Positions 17,539 through 26,850 are shown, counted from the first letter of the stretch. The stretch: 39,344 nucleotides of DNA from an uncultured Burkholderiales bacterium (GCA_903830725.1 CAIKVH010000015.1:1-39344); one strand, 5' to 3'. Numbers and translations: made by a program. Notes: generated by a model from the sequence alone, not told the origin.

Positions 17539-18798
17539 ATGCACAAAGCTTCAAACCCCTTGAACGCCCCTCATAATCCTCGCCGTCACTTGCTGCGCAA
17601 TGGCTTTGGCATCGGAATAGGCCTTGGTTTGGGCTTAGGTTTGAACAGTAAAAGCCTTTTAGCAGGTACGACGCAAAGGACTCATCTGCCTTTTGCTTAC
17701 GGGGAACGCGAGCTTGCTCGTTTTCCAGAAAAAAAACCAATGATTGTTTTGACCTCAAGACCCGTTCAACTTGAAACGCCTTTTGAGTATTTTGACAATA
17801 AACTCATCACACCCAACGATGAATTCTTTGTCCGCTACCACTTAGCCAACATACCCAGCACGATTGACCCCAATCGGTTCACTTTAAAAATTGGGGGTAA
17901 TGTCGCAAAGCCTCTGGAGCTAACACTTAAGGATCTTAAAACCAAATTCACAGCTCAAAAGTTGGTGGCGGTGAATCAGTGCTCTGGAAATAGCAGGGGC
18001 TTCTTTGAACCCCGCGCGACGGGTGGGCAACTAGGAAACGGTGCAATGGGCAATGCACAGTGGGTTGGAGTGCCTCTAAAGGACATATTAAAACTCGCCA
18101 ACCCTGGACAAGGTGCGCGCCAAGTAAGTTTCAACGGCCTAGATACTCCTGTACTTCAAAGTGAAGCTGACTTTATCAAAGCGCTCAACATTGATCACGC
18201 CCTAGACTCCAACGTCATGGTCGCTTATGAAATGAACGGCTCAGACCTGCCGTTCTTAAATGGATATCCATTAAAACTGTTTGTCCCGGGTTATTACGGT
18301 ACTTACTGGGTCAAGCACTTAAGTGAAATTAATGTTATCGACACCGAATACAACGGTTTTTGGATGAATCCCGCTTACAGAATTCCAGACAACGATTGCA
18401 AGTGTGTTGAACCTGGTACTGCACCCACCAAAACTGTACCTATCAACAAATTTACTATTCGATCATTCATTACCAACCTCAAAAACGCCAGCACAATCAT
18501 TGCAAACCAAGGCACGGCGGTAAGAGGTATTGCCTTTGATTCAGGACTTGGCATCAGTAAGGTGTTATTTTCAAGCGATGATGGTCAAACGTGGAAAGAG
18601 ACTCAACTAGGCACTGATTTGGGCAAGTTTTCTTTCCGGGGTTGGCACACTGAGTTCACAGCGCAAAGCAAGGGCGAGTTAAAGTTAAGAGTGAAAGCAA
18701 TTAACAGAGCAGGAGAGGAACAGCCCATGACGGCCAAATGGATGCCTGCGGGGTACATGAGAAACGTGGTTGAAACAGTCACTGTGACATCCGTTTAG
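17539..18798 (+). CDS. sorA: Sulfite dehydrogenase molybdenum subunit (SorA/sulfite oxidase family)
   Basis: This 419-residue periplasmic molybdoenzyme has a Tat signal (RRHLLRN at 15-21 followed by a Gly/Leu-rich core), the oxidoreductase molybdopterin-binding domain with the Mo-coordinating Cys148 (AVNQCSGNSRG), and a C-terminal Mo-co dimerisation domain (from about residue 300; DSGLGISKVLFSSDDGQTW). SorA oxidises sulfite to sulfate and passes electrons to cytochrome c. The next gene encodes a small monohaem cytochrome, matching the SorAB arrangement of Starkeya. SoxC is a related alternative, but no sox genes are nearby. The ATG has AGGA about ten bases upstream. Confidence 0.87.
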   Translation: MHKASNPLNAPHNPRRHLLRNGFGIGIGLGLGLGLNSKSLLAGTTQRTHLPFAYGERELARFPEKKPMIVLTSRPVQLETPFEYFDNKLITPNDEFFVRYHLANIPSTIDPNRFTLKIGGNVAKPLELTLKDLKTKFTAQKLVAVNQCSGNSRGFFEPRATGGQLGNGAMGNAQWVGVPLKDILKLANPGQGARQVSFNGLDTPVLQSEADFIKALNIDHALDSNVMVAYEMNGSDLPFLNGYPLKLFVPGYYGTYWVKHLSEINVIDTEYNGFWMNPAYRIPDNDCKCVEPGTAPTKTVPINKFTIRSFITNLKNASTIIANQGTAVRGIAFDSGLGISKVLFSSDDGQTWKETQLGTDLGKFSFRGWHTEFTAQSKGELKLRVKAINRAGEEQPMTAKWMPAGYMRNVVETVTVTSV

Positions 18799-18882
18799 AC
18801 AAAAATCTTTCAACCATTCGTCTTGTGTCCCTTAACCGAGCTTCAAGCCATCTACTATTTGTTCATAAAGGTCATGATTACT

Positions 18883-19248
18883 ATGCGCAGTTCTTACCTA
18901 AAAAACTCTCGTGCGATATCAACAACACTGGCAAAGGTTGTGTTTATGAGCGCGCTAATAACAACCCTCTCTTTGCATCACGCGTTGCAAGCCAAGACAG
19001 TTGAATGGCCAGCTGACTCAGTGCAGTGGAGATCATCGGAGTTAGCGGGCTACGCTCTTGCACAACAAAAGTGCTCAACCTGTCACTCTGCACATTATGC
19101 TGAATACCAACCCCCAAACGCAGGGACTGGCTACTGGAAAGCACAAGTCTTAAGAATGAAAACTGTCTTCAAAGCACCCATCACTGACGATGAGGTTCAA
19201 AGCGTCGTCGACTATTTATCACAAACCTATGGTTCTTCACGAAAGTAA
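18883..19248 (+). CDS. sorB: Monohaem cytochrome c, sulfite dehydrogenase subunit (SorB-like)
   Basis: A signal peptide (to about LQA-K38) leads to a small domain with one haem motif CSTCH (64-68) and a likely distal ligand Met92 (VLRMKTVF). It lies directly downstream of the molybdenum subunit, so it is probably its electron-accepting partner, handing electrons to the respiratory chain. The frame opens at 18823, but ATG 18883 (AAAGG eleven bases upstream) or ATG 18874 is more likely; the exact start is unresolved. A long inverted repeat after the stop probably ends the transcript. Confidence 0.82.
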   Translation: MRSSYLKNSRAISTTLAKVVFMSALITTLSLHHALQAKTVEWPADSVQWRSSELAGYALAQQKCSTCHSAHYAEYQPPNAGTGYWKAQVLRMKTVFKAPITDDEVQSVVDYLSQTYGSSRK

Positions 19249-19265
19249 ATGCAAATGATTTCTTC

Positions 19266-19297
19266 ATTACTAAGTCACCAAATGGTGACTTAGTAAT
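19266..19297. terminator. 15-bp-arm inverted repeat overlapping a stop codon
   Basis: ATTACTAAGTCACCA (19266-19280) and its perfect complement (19283-19297) are separated by two bases. The element lies between convergent genes and includes the last nine codons and the TAG of the leftward FAD/Fe-S protein gene. Neither side has a long T-run (TTTA rightward, GAAGAAATC leftward). Its position suggests a bidirectional transcription barrier or 3'-end stabiliser. Confidence 0.75.
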
Positions 19298-22200
19298 TTA
19301 GCAACATGCAGGGCCTCTCGGTCTATCGCATCCTCAATTTGGTGTCTACAACTGGTTCCTCCTGCAACAACAATTGCGTTCGGATCCTCTATCAAGGCGG
19401 GCAAGAGTTTGAGTTCAGCCATCTTCATCGAAATATCAAAGTGTTCTTTCTCGTAGCCGAAACTTCCCGCCATACCGCAGCAACTGCTCTCGATCAATTT
19501 CGCCTGTGCACCGGGCAAAAGACATACAGTCTGTAATACCGAGTCCATTACATCAAAAGACTTTTGATGACAATGTCCGTGGATTTTGATGGACTGCTTT
19601 GGAGATTGAAGCTTAGACTTTAAAAGCTCTAAACGGCCTTTGCTATTCTCACTGGCAAGAAACTCCTCAAAAAGCACCGCTACTTTAGAAACACACTGAG
19701 CTCGCTCTCCCATCCCCATTGCTAAGGCCTCATCACGCAGAGTGAGCAAACAACTCGGCTCTAAGCCAACAATAGGAATGCCCCTCAAAGCAAACTCTTG
19801 CATGTGTTCAAGCAACCGGCCCAAAGAGGCTTTAGCCTGATCGATCATCCCAACAGAGAGAAATGTTCTACCGCAGCAAAGGGGCTCAAGAGATTCGTCA
19901 AAGAGGCCTTTTTTAGACAGCACATGAACAATGTAGCCATTCGATTCTAAAACTCTAAGGGCGGCAAATGCATTATCCCCACTCTCAAAATACCCATTAA
20001 ACGTATCGACAAAGAGAACAACCAATTTGCTAGTATCAATATGGGCCAACAAACTCTCTCGACTCACACCAGTATGCGCAGTGTTGAAGAAGTGTTTATT
20101 GGACCATGTCGGCAAAGACCTTTGTGCAGCAAATCCTAATAAAGCTTCAGTAAGTTTTGCAACAATTTTGCTCTTGTTCCTCAAATTCAAGAGCGAAGCA
20201 AAACGACTTGCAAGTCTCGCATATCTGGGTAAATAACCAACTAAATAATCCCGAAGACTGAATCCGTACTTCTTTTTAAAATGATAGGAGGACTCAATTT
20301 TCATACGCGCCATGTCTACACCGGTTGGACACTCGCGCTTGCATCCCTTGCAACCTACGCACAGATCAAGCGCCTCACGTACCAAGGGACTTGTAAGTCC
20401 CTCACTGCCCAGTTGCCCCGAGAGTGCTAGTCTGAGCGTATTCGCTCGGCCTCGGGTCAGATGTTGCTCATCTAGAGTTACCCGAAAACTTGGACACATT
20501 GTGCCTGCATCAAACTTTCTGCAGTGCCCGTTGTTGTTACACATCTCAACAGCTTTGGCCATACCCAGGGCTGGGTCCCCTCCAGTCCCAGACAAGGAGA
20601 CCTCCTCTGTGAGGGGGTCATTTTGTACATCCCACGCACGCCAGTCCAAAGCCGTTTGAAGCGCAATAACTTTGTAGGCGCTGGAGTAGCGCAAAATACT
20701 TTGAGAATCCATCTTGGGCGGATCAATAATGCGATTAGGACTCAACAAATTAATGGGGTCTAGATAACTCTTAATCGATCTGAATGCATCATAAATCTGA
20801 TCACCGAATTGCCACTGAATCCACTCGCCACGACAAAGCCCATCACCGTGCTCGCCGCTGTAAGCTCCCCGGTACTTGGCAACTAAACTTGCCGCCTCCT
20901 CGGCGATCGCTCGCATTTTGGAGGGCCCATCACGACGCATGTCCAAAATAGGCCTAACATGTAATGTACCAACAGACGCATGCGCATACCAGGTACCGTG
21001 GGTACCGTTTTTTTGAAAAACCTCACTCAAAGCCTCTGTGTATTCAGCCAAGGACTCAAGCGGTACTGCACAGTCTTCAATAAAGCTTACTGGCTTACCG
21101 TCCCCCTTTAGGCTCATCATGATGTTAAGCCCCGCTTTCCTCACCTCCCACAAATTTTTCTGTGCGCTCGCATCTACCAACTCAACAACGCTGTTGGGTA
21201 GACCCAAATCTCCCATCAATTCCACGAGTTCTCGCAGCTTCACCAGTAACTCAGGCCTTGAGTCCCCGCTGAATTCGACCAACAAGACTGCAGCTGGTTG
21301 GCCGTTGTTGATATGGGGCGACAAGGCCGTTTTAATCGTAGGAGCGAAGGCTGGATTTTGCAAACTCAGCTCTATCATGGTTCTATCCACCAATTCCACC
21401 GCACTTAAGAGACGACCACCCATTTTGACAATATGCTGAGGGGCGTCCATTGCAGCGTAGAAGGACGGGAAATTCACAACCCCAAGCACCTTTGTTTGAG
21501 GCGTGCTACATAACCGAAGTTTGAGCGACTCAGTGAGGGCAAGAGTACCCTCACTGCCGATCATTAGATGGGATAAATTTACTCCACTATGGGTTGTGTA
21601 GGCTCTCTCACTTTGCGGGTGAAAGATATCCAAGTTGTAACCTGCTACGCGTCGGAGCACCTTTGGCCAACGGGCTTGGATTTCAGGCTTTAGTCGGTCG
21701 GCTAACTCTTTTACATAATTTCCAACTTCTTTTGCGCGCCCGCTTGCTTTATCAAAAGCTCCTAGCTCCAGGGACTCCCCGCTACTGAGTAAAACAGTTA
21801 CGCCCTCAACGTTATGGACCATATTGCCGTAGGCCAAACTTCTACTACCGCAGGAGTTGTTGCCGGCCATGCCGCCCAAGGTGGCCTGGGCGCTAGTGGA
21901 TACATCTACCGGATACCAAAGTCCATGCTGTTTTAATTTTGCATTTAAATGGTCTAAAACCACCCCCGGTTCAACATCAACAGTTTGGTTGAGCACATCA
22001 ATATGGCTCACCTTGTTGATGTACTTTGAATAATCAATAACCAATCCGACACCAACTGTTTGGCCACACTGGCTCGTGCCACCACCTCTTGGAACAATCG
22101 GTACTTGCAAATCTTTGCAAATGTCCACAGCCAATCGAACATCGTTCAATGTTTTAGGGACCAATACACCTATGGGCATGACTTGGTATATGGACGCATC

Positions 22201-22368
22201 CGTTGAGTAGCGACCTTTATCTGCGGGAGTCCAAAGAACTTGCCCCTGCGTTTCGCTTTTCAAACGCTTTGAGAGCAACTGAGCAACGTCGTGATTTGGT
22301 GCGTTTGAGTTTAAAGATAAAGCGTCTTTTGCTTGTTCCAGGTGTTTAGAATTCAGTGGCGCGTTCAT
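19270..22368 (-). CDS. FAD/Fe-S D-2-hydroxyacid dehydrogenase-like protein (YdiJ type, GlcD-GlcF-like fusion)
   Basis: The 1032-residue protein fuses an FAD-binding oxidase to an iron-sulfur module. The PCMH-type FAD domain (about 45-285) has PRGGGTSQCGQTVG and GGMAGNNSCGSRS; the FAD-oxidase C domain (about 290-550) has GEHGDGLCRGEW. Fe-S ligands are C610, C616 and C625, then CVGCKGCKRECP (C670, C673, C676, C680). Cys-rich CCG-type motifs follow at 831-832, HGHCHQ (930-935) and SSCCGMAGSFG (961-971). E. coli YdiJ, a protein of similar size and layout, is a D-2-hydroxyglutarate dehydrogenase; D-lactate or glycolate are alternatives. A cupin gene lies upstream in the same direction. Confidence 0.9.
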   Translation of the reverse strand: MNAPLNSKHLEQAKDALSLNSNAPNHDVAQLLSKRLKSETQGQVLWTPADKGRYSTDASIYQVMPIGVLVPKTLNDVRLAVDICKDLQVPIVPRGGGTSQCGQTVGVGLVIDYSKYINKVSHIDVLNQTVDVEPGVVLDHLNAKLKQHGLWYPVDVSTSAQATLGGMAGNNSCGSRSLAYGNMVHNVEGVTVLLSSGESLELGAFDKASGRAKEVGNYVKELADRLKPEIQARWPKVLRRVAGYNLDIFHPQSERAYTTHSGVNLSHLMIGSEGTLALTESLKLRLCSTPQTKVLGVVNFPSFYAAMDAPQHIVKMGGRLLSAVELVDRTMIELSLQNPAFAPTIKTALSPHINNGQPAAVLLVEFSGDSRPELLVKLRELVELMGDLGLPNSVVELVDASAQKNLWEVRKAGLNIMMSLKGDGKPVSFIEDCAVPLESLAEYTEALSEVFQKNGTHGTWYAHASVGTLHVRPILDMRRDGPSKMRAIAEEAASLVAKYRGAYSGEHGDGLCRGEWIQWQFGDQIYDAFRSIKSYLDPINLLSPNRIIDPPKMDSQSILRYSSAYKVIALQTALDWRAWDVQNDPLTEEVSLSGTGGDPALGMAKAVEMCNNNGHCRKFDAGTMCPSFRVTLDEQHLTRGRANTLRLALSGQLGSEGLTSPLVREALDLCVGCKGCKRECPTGVDMARMKIESSYHFKKKYGFSLRDYLVGYLPRYARLASRFASLLNLRNKSKIVAKLTEALLGFAAQRSLPTWSNKHFFNTAHTGVSRESLLAHIDTSKLVVLFVDTFNGYFESGDNAFAALRVLESNGYIVHVLSKKGLFDESLEPLCCGRTFLSVGMIDQAKASLGRLLEHMQEFALRGIPIVGLEPSCLLTLRDEALAMGMGERAQCVSKVAVLFEEFLASENSKGRLELLKSKLQSPKQSIKIHGHCHQKSFDVMDSVLQTVCLLPGAQAKLIESSCCGMAGSFGYEKEHFDISMKMAELKLLPALIEDPNAIVVAGGTSCRHQIEDAIDREALHVAKLLSHHLVT

Positions 22369-22450
22369 TTGAAGAGCTCCGTATTAGGAGAATGCTTTTG
22401 AGGCTAGATTAAATATAAATTAGTCACTGGACTAAGTTTATTACCAAAAA

Positions 22451-22750
22451 CTAAGTGTTGGTTCGCGCAACCCAATATATAGCGCCTTGAGGGCCGTATT
22501 TTTCTGAATGAAGGACATGCGGTTCAAGATTAAAAGTATCCCCCAATACGAGGTGCTGAGCATCTGCTCCTACGATGAGCCACATCTCGCCCTCTACGAT
22601 TAATGCCTCGGCTTTAAAGGGGTGCGAGTGCTCATCGACTTCTTGGTTGGGTGTCCATTCGCGTACCAAAACCTCAGAGCATCCCCTAGCAAGGGCGTTA
22701 GATTTAAAATCTTCAAAAGTTGGTAAATTCATATTGACTATTTCTTTCAT
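22451..22750 (-). CDS. Small cupin-domain protein
   Basis: This 99-residue single-domain protein has the cupin motif-1 pattern (HSHPFKAEALIVEGE, residues 41-55) and a motif-2 like segment (DTFNLEPHVLHSEKYG). It is a beta-barrel metal-binding fold found in many enzymes and sensors, so the function is open. A second Met (residue 7, position 22732) could be the start. It lies 82 bases upstream of the FAD/Fe-S gene in the same direction, so the two may be co-transcribed. Confidence 0.8.
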   Translation of the reverse strand: MKEIVNMNLPTFEDFKSNALARGCSEVLVREWTPNQEVDEHSHPFKAEALIVEGEMWLIVGADAQHLVLGDTFNLEPHVLHSEKYGPQGAIYWVARTNT

Positions 22751-22858
22751 TGAGTATCGATGATCAAGAGCTCACTCCATTACAAGCCTGATTATGTCTC
22801 TTGATTTGAACGGTTTGAGCCTCCAATTACCCGACCTCGGGGTGGGTTTGCTTTAAGG

Positions 22859-22946
22859 GGGAAGCTTCCCACTAAGCTTGCAAGCACATATGTAATAATC
22901 TTTAACTACTTTTTCAACTGCAAAATGCCCTCTTAAATGCCCTCTT
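22859..22946. promoter_or_regulatory. Palindrome cluster and 12-bp tandem repeat in a divergent promoter region
   Basis: GGGAAGCTTCCC (22859-22870) and GCTTGCAAGC (22876-22885) are perfect palindromes five bases apart, and AAATGCCCTCTT is duplicated in tandem at 22923-22934 and 22935-22946. All lie in the 200-base space between the divergent cupin and aminotransferase genes, where regulator sites are expected. No known operator is recognised. Confidence 0.45.
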
Positions 22947-22977
22947 ACTGCGTCATCACAACTTACCCTTGCTCCAT

Positions 22978-24219
22978 ATGTTAAATCTCGATTTCCACCC
23001 CACTGGTCGTCATTTTCTACAAATACCTGGACCTTCCCCTGTTCCAGAGCGCGTTTTGCGCGCTATGAGTCTGCCGACCATCGACCACCGAGGACCTGAG
23101 TTTGGTCATCTGGGCATTAAGGTTTTAAAGGATATTCAAAGGATCTTTCAAACCCATCAGCCCGTCATCATCTATCCCGCCTCCGGCACAGGGGCTTGGG
23201 AAGCGGCGCTTTGTAATGTACTAAGCCCTGGGGATGAGGTACTTATGTACGAGACCGGCCACTTTGCTGCGCTGTGGCACAAAATGGCAACTAAGCTCGG
23301 TATCAAAACGCGCGTTATTGCACTTGAGGGGACGACAAACGGCATACCAAACGCCTGGAGGAACGGGGTACAAGTTGACCTTATCACCAAACATCTTAGG
23401 GAGGACAGCTCGCACGCAATCAAGGCTGTCTGCGTTGTCCACAACGAGACATCTACTGGGGTCACGAGCAATATCCAAGCAGTTCGCCAAGCCCTTGACG
23501 ATCTTAAGCACCCTGCCCTTTTGATGGTGGACACTATCTCTGGATTAGCCTGCGCAGAGTACAAACACGACGCCTGGGGCATTGACGTATCAATCAGTGG
23601 CTCACAAAAGGGATTAATGCTTCCACCTGGGATGAGCTTTAATGCGGTTTCCGCAAAAGCTATCGAAGCGAGTAAGAGCGCTAAATTGCCCAAAGCTTTT
23701 TGGGCTTGGGACGAGATAATTGAGATGAACAAAACAGGGTACTGGCCATACACACCCAACACACATCTTTTGTACGCACTTAGCGAAGCGTGTGACATGA
23801 TCTTAGATCCCCATAGCGGTGGACTAGAGGGTGTATTTGCTAGACACAAACGCAGTGGTGCTGGGGTTAGGGAGGCTGTTAAAGCGTGGGGACTCCCGGT
23901 TCAGTGTGATGATGAATCACTTTACTCGCCCGTTCTTACGGGCGTGATACTTCCACAAGGTATTGACGCTGACGAAGTTCGTAAAACCATATATGAACGC
24001 TTTGATTGCTCGCTGGGTACAGGGCTGGGAAAAATTAGAGGACGGATGTTTCGAATTGGACACCTAGGCGACACAAACGATCTCACATTACTTGGAACAT
24101 TGGCTGGATGTGAGATGGGGCTTAGGCTGTCGGGTATTGCTTTAAAGTCAAGTGGCGTTCAAGCTGCAATGGATTACTTTGCTGCAAATCCCGTTTCCAA
24201 GCCAGCCCCTAAAAACTAG
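22978..24219 (+). CDS. Class V aminotransferase (serine/alanine-glyoxylate aminotransferase family)
   Basis: A 413-residue fold-type I PLP enzyme. It opens with the typical GRHFLQIPGPSPVPERVLRA, has YPASGTGAWEAAL for phosphate binding, the Asp of LLMVDTISGLA, and the PLP lysine in SGSQKGLMLPPG. Members transfer amino groups from serine or alanine to glyoxylate; the serine-glyoxylate type (SgaA) is most likely by length and start. I place the start at ATG 22978; a TTG three codons earlier is possible and neither has a clear Shine-Dalgarno. The aat gene starts 28 bases after its stop. Confidence 0.88.
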   Translation: MLNLDFHPTGRHFLQIPGPSPVPERVLRAMSLPTIDHRGPEFGHLGIKVLKDIQRIFQTHQPVIIYPASGTGAWEAALCNVLSPGDEVLMYETGHFAALWHKMATKLGIKTRVIALEGTTNGIPNAWRNGVQVDLITKHLREDSSHAIKAVCVVHNETSTGVTSNIQAVRQALDDLKHPALLMVDTISGLACAEYKHDAWGIDVSISGSQKGLMLPPGMSFNAVSAKAIEASKSAKLPKAFWAWDEIIEMNKTGYWPYTPNTHLLYALSEACDMILDPHSGGLEGVFARHKRSGAGVREAVKAWGLPVQCDDESLYSPVLTGVILPQGIDADEVRKTIYERFDCSLGTGLGKIRGRMFRIGHLGDTNDLTLLGTLAGCEMGLRLSGIALKSSGVQAAMDYFAANPVSKPAPKN

Positions 24220-24247
24220 CCATCTCTTCACAATACTCGCCTACGTT

Positions 24248-25006
24248 TTGCAAATTAAAAAGCAACCCACCTTATGCTGGATAGAGGAGCACCAGCCCTT
24301 ACCAGACCCAGCGTATGCTTGGGGTCAAAGTAGCCACTCCCCAGGCCTCCTCGCTGCTGGAGAGGACCTGAGCACTGGCCGACTGAGGGAGGCCTATTCC
24401 AAGGGCATCTTCCCCTGGTACAGCGAGTCTCAACCGGTCTTGTGGTGGAGCACTGACCCCAGAATGGTTCTAATGGTTGATCAATTTCGCATTCATCACT
24501 CTTTCAAAAAAACTTTAACCGCATTTATAAAAAATCCTCGTTGCGAAATTCGAATTGACTCAGACTTCCCTAGCGTTATCCGAAACTGCGCCAAAAGACC
24601 TCCCAAGGCAAACCAAGAAATTGCCGGTACTTGGATCCTTCCCGAAATGCAGCAAACCTACTCTCAGGCAAATCAAGAGGGGTTTGTCCACAGCGTAGAG
24701 ACTTGGATAGACGGTCTTTTGGTGGGAGGGCTGTACTGCGTATCGTTGGGCAAAGCGGTTTTTGGCGAATCGATGTTCAGCTTGCAAAAAGACGCATCCA
24801 AGATAGCCCTCGCAGCACTCGTTGCATTTTGCAGGGCGCATGAAATTGAATTAATAGATTGCCAACAAAATACGAGTCATTTAGCCTCACTCGGAGCCTA
24901 TGAGATAGCGAGATCCGAATTCATAGAGTCAATCAGGGTATCCCAACAAAAACCCAGCCCCACTTGGAAATTTCAGCCTGAATTTTGGAGTGAATTATTT
25001 ACTTAA
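24248..25006 (+). CDS. aat: Leucyl/phenylalanyl-tRNA--protein transferase
   Basis: Aat adds Leu or Phe from aminoacyl-tRNA to proteins with N-terminal Arg or Lys, marking them for ClpS/ClpAP degradation. Family signatures are present: SPGLLAAGEDLSTGRL, the block beginning YSKGIFPWY and running to WWSTDPRMV, and GLYCVSLGKAVFGESMFS. The frame has no ATG before the conserved block. TTG 24248 (252 aa) is the best start in the gap after the aminotransferase, though no Shine-Dalgarno is seen; coupling to upstream translation is possible. bpt follows within 60 bases. Confidence 0.93.
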   Translation: MQIKKQPTLCWIEEHQPLPDPAYAWGQSSHSPGLLAAGEDLSTGRLREAYSKGIFPWYSESQPVLWWSTDPRMVLMVDQFRIHHSFKKTLTAFIKNPRCEIRIDSDFPSVIRNCAKRPPKANQEIAGTWILPEMQQTYSQANQEGFVHSVETWIDGLLVGGLYCVSLGKAVFGESMFSLQKDASKIALAALVAFCRAHEIELIDCQQNTSHLASLGAYEIARSEFIESIRVSQQKPSPTWKFQPEFWSELFT

Positions 25007-25057
25007 AAACTTTGGGTGAAATGCAAAAAATCCTTTTTTTGCATTAAACTTTTTTGT

Positions 25058-25786
25058 GTGACTGACCTCAAAGACCTTCCCCTCCAAGCTTTGCAATTTT
25101 ATGCAACAGCCCCTTACCCCTGTAGCTATCTTGCTGAGCGCCAGGCCAGGTCTCAGGTCGCAACGCCAAGTCATCTCATTCAAAGCGATGCTTACTCAGA
25201 ATTAGTGACCCAAGGATTTAGGCGCAGTGGACTTTTCACCTACCGCCCTTACTGCGATGGCTGCAAGGCCTGTTTGCCGCTTAGGGTTCTTGTGAACAGT
25301 TTCTCCCCAAACAGGAGTCAAAAAAGGGCTTACAAAAGTAACCAGGGACTACAAACACGCATAACGACTCTTGGATTCAAAGAGGAGCATTACAAACTGT
25401 ATCTGCGCTACCAAATGGCCCGACATAGTGGGGGCGGGATGGACCAAGATAGCGTAGAGCAGTACTCTCAGTTTTTGCTTCAAAGCAGAGTCAACTCCAG
25501 ACTGGTTGAGTTCAGAACTGCTGACACTGGCTCAGATCTGGGAGAACTCAAGATGGTTGCGATCCTAGATTTACTAAATGATGGAATCTCTGCTGTGTAC
25601 ACTTTTTATGAGCCCGAACCCTCCAGCAGTTACGGCTCATACAGCGTGATGTGGCAGATCGAACAAGCCCGACGTCTTGGGCTGCCCTACCTTTATTTAG
25701 GCTACTGGATCCAAGAGAGTGAGAAGATGAACTACAAGTCACTTTATAAGCCCCATCAAATGTTGATAGACGGGCAGTGGATTTAA
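25058..25786 (+). CDS. bpt: Aspartate/glutamate leucyltransferase (bacterial Ate1/Bpt family)
   Basis: Bpt transfers Leu to proteins with N-terminal Asp or Glu, the second arm of the bacterial N-degron pathway, upstream of ClpS. The motifs [49 protein letters not shown] and YLYLGYWI are diagnostic. The frame is open from GTG 25016 (256 aa), but GTG 25058 gives the family's normal beginning, MTDLKDLPL (242 aa). It forms a pair with aat, as in other Burkholderiales. Confidence 0.93.
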   Translation: MTDLKDLPLQALQFYATAPYPCSYLAERQARSQVATPSHLIQSDAYSELVTQGFRRSGLFTYRPYCDGCKACLPLRVLVNSFSPNRSQKRAYKSNQGLQTRITTLGFKEEHYKLYLRYQMARHSGGGMDQDSVEQYSQFLLQSRVNSRLVEFRTADTGSDLGELKMVAILDLLNDGISAVYTFYEPEPSSSYGSYSVMWQIEQARRLGLPYLYLGYWIQESEKMNYKSLYKPHQMLIDGQWI

Positions 25787-25884
25787 CTGACTAGAAAATA
25801 CCAAATAAAGAGTTCACCCCTGAATTTGGGATTTTCACTGACTGTAAAAGTACGTTGCCATTTTTCACCAGGTAAAATCTGATT

Positions 25885-26691
25885 ATGGCTACATCTCCAA
25901 AAACTACCAAATCAGAAGCAAATCTTACGGGCGAGCCCACGATCCAAGTTATTGAGCGTATGTTCGCCCTACTGGATGTTTTGGCTGACAGTGAGGATGC
26001 AATATCGCTAAAGGAGATAAGTGAGAAAACAGGCCTACATCCCTCGACAGCACACAGGATATTGAATGACCTGGCCTGCGGGAGGCTCGTAGAACGTCCT
26101 CAAGCAGGAAGTTACAGACTAGGGCTTAGATTATTAGAACTAGGTAACTCAGTCAAAGCGAGACTGAATGTAAGAGACTCGGCGCTTCCGCTAATGCGTG
26201 AACTTCATAAACAAATTCAACAACCCGTAAACCTAAGTGTCCGCCAAGGGGACGAAATTGTCTACATTGAGCGTGCTTATAGCGAACGCTCAGGTATGCA
26301 AGTTGTGAGAGCTATAGGGGGGCGAGCCCCACTACACCTCACCTCTGTTGGCAAATTATTTCTCGCTGCAGACGAGAGCGCAGGGGTGCACGCTTATGCA
26401 ACCCGAACAGGTCTTAGAGGTAATAATAAAAATAGCATCACGCAGTTGGCCAGATTAGAACAAGAACTCAGTAAATGTAGGTCTAGTGGCGTAGCACGAG
26501 ACAATGAAGAGCTTGAGTTGGGTGTACGCTGCATGGCTGCAGGGATTTACAATGATCAAGGAAAATTGATTGCTGGTCTATCTATTTCCTCACCTGCTGA
26601 TAGATTAAACGAGGACTGGGTTAGGAAACTTCAATCAACGGCAGAGGAGATTTCTAATTCGCTTGGATACAGAAAAATATCAAGCTTTTAA
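25885..26691 (+). CDS. IclR-family transcriptional regulator
   Basis: The 268-residue protein has an N-terminal winged helix-turn-helix (about 18-80; ISLKEISEKTGLHPSTAHRILNDL) and a C-terminal IclR effector domain (about 95-265) with GRAPLHLTSVGKLFLA and GVRCMAAGIYNDQGKLIAGLSIS. IclR proteins bind small metabolites and repress or activate catabolic genes. Its own target is unclear; it follows bpt by 98 bases in the same direction and may have its own promoter. It converges with the PBP7 gene. Confidence 0.93.
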   Translation: MATSPKTTKSEANLTGEPTIQVIERMFALLDVLADSEDAISLKEISEKTGLHPSTAHRILNDLACGRLVERPQAGSYRLGLRLLELGNSVKARLNVRDSALPLMRELHKQIQQPVNLSVRQGDEIVYIERAYSERSGMQVVRAIGGRAPLHLTSVGKLFLAADESAGVHAYATRTGLRGNNKNSITQLARLEQELSKCRSSGVARDNEELELGVRCMAAGIYNDQGKLIAGLSISSPADRLNEDWVRKLQSTAEEISNSLGYRKISSF

Positions 26692-26850
26692 TTAGGAATT
26701 AAGGACTGTTGAGTAATTTCAAGTCCATGTAACTGCATCGTCATTGACGCGCTTCGCGAAAATCAATGGGTCTAGTAAATTTGCACAATCTGAGGCGGGC
26801 TCAATAACCTGTACTGATACCCGAAATTAAAACCAGATAATCAATTTCTA

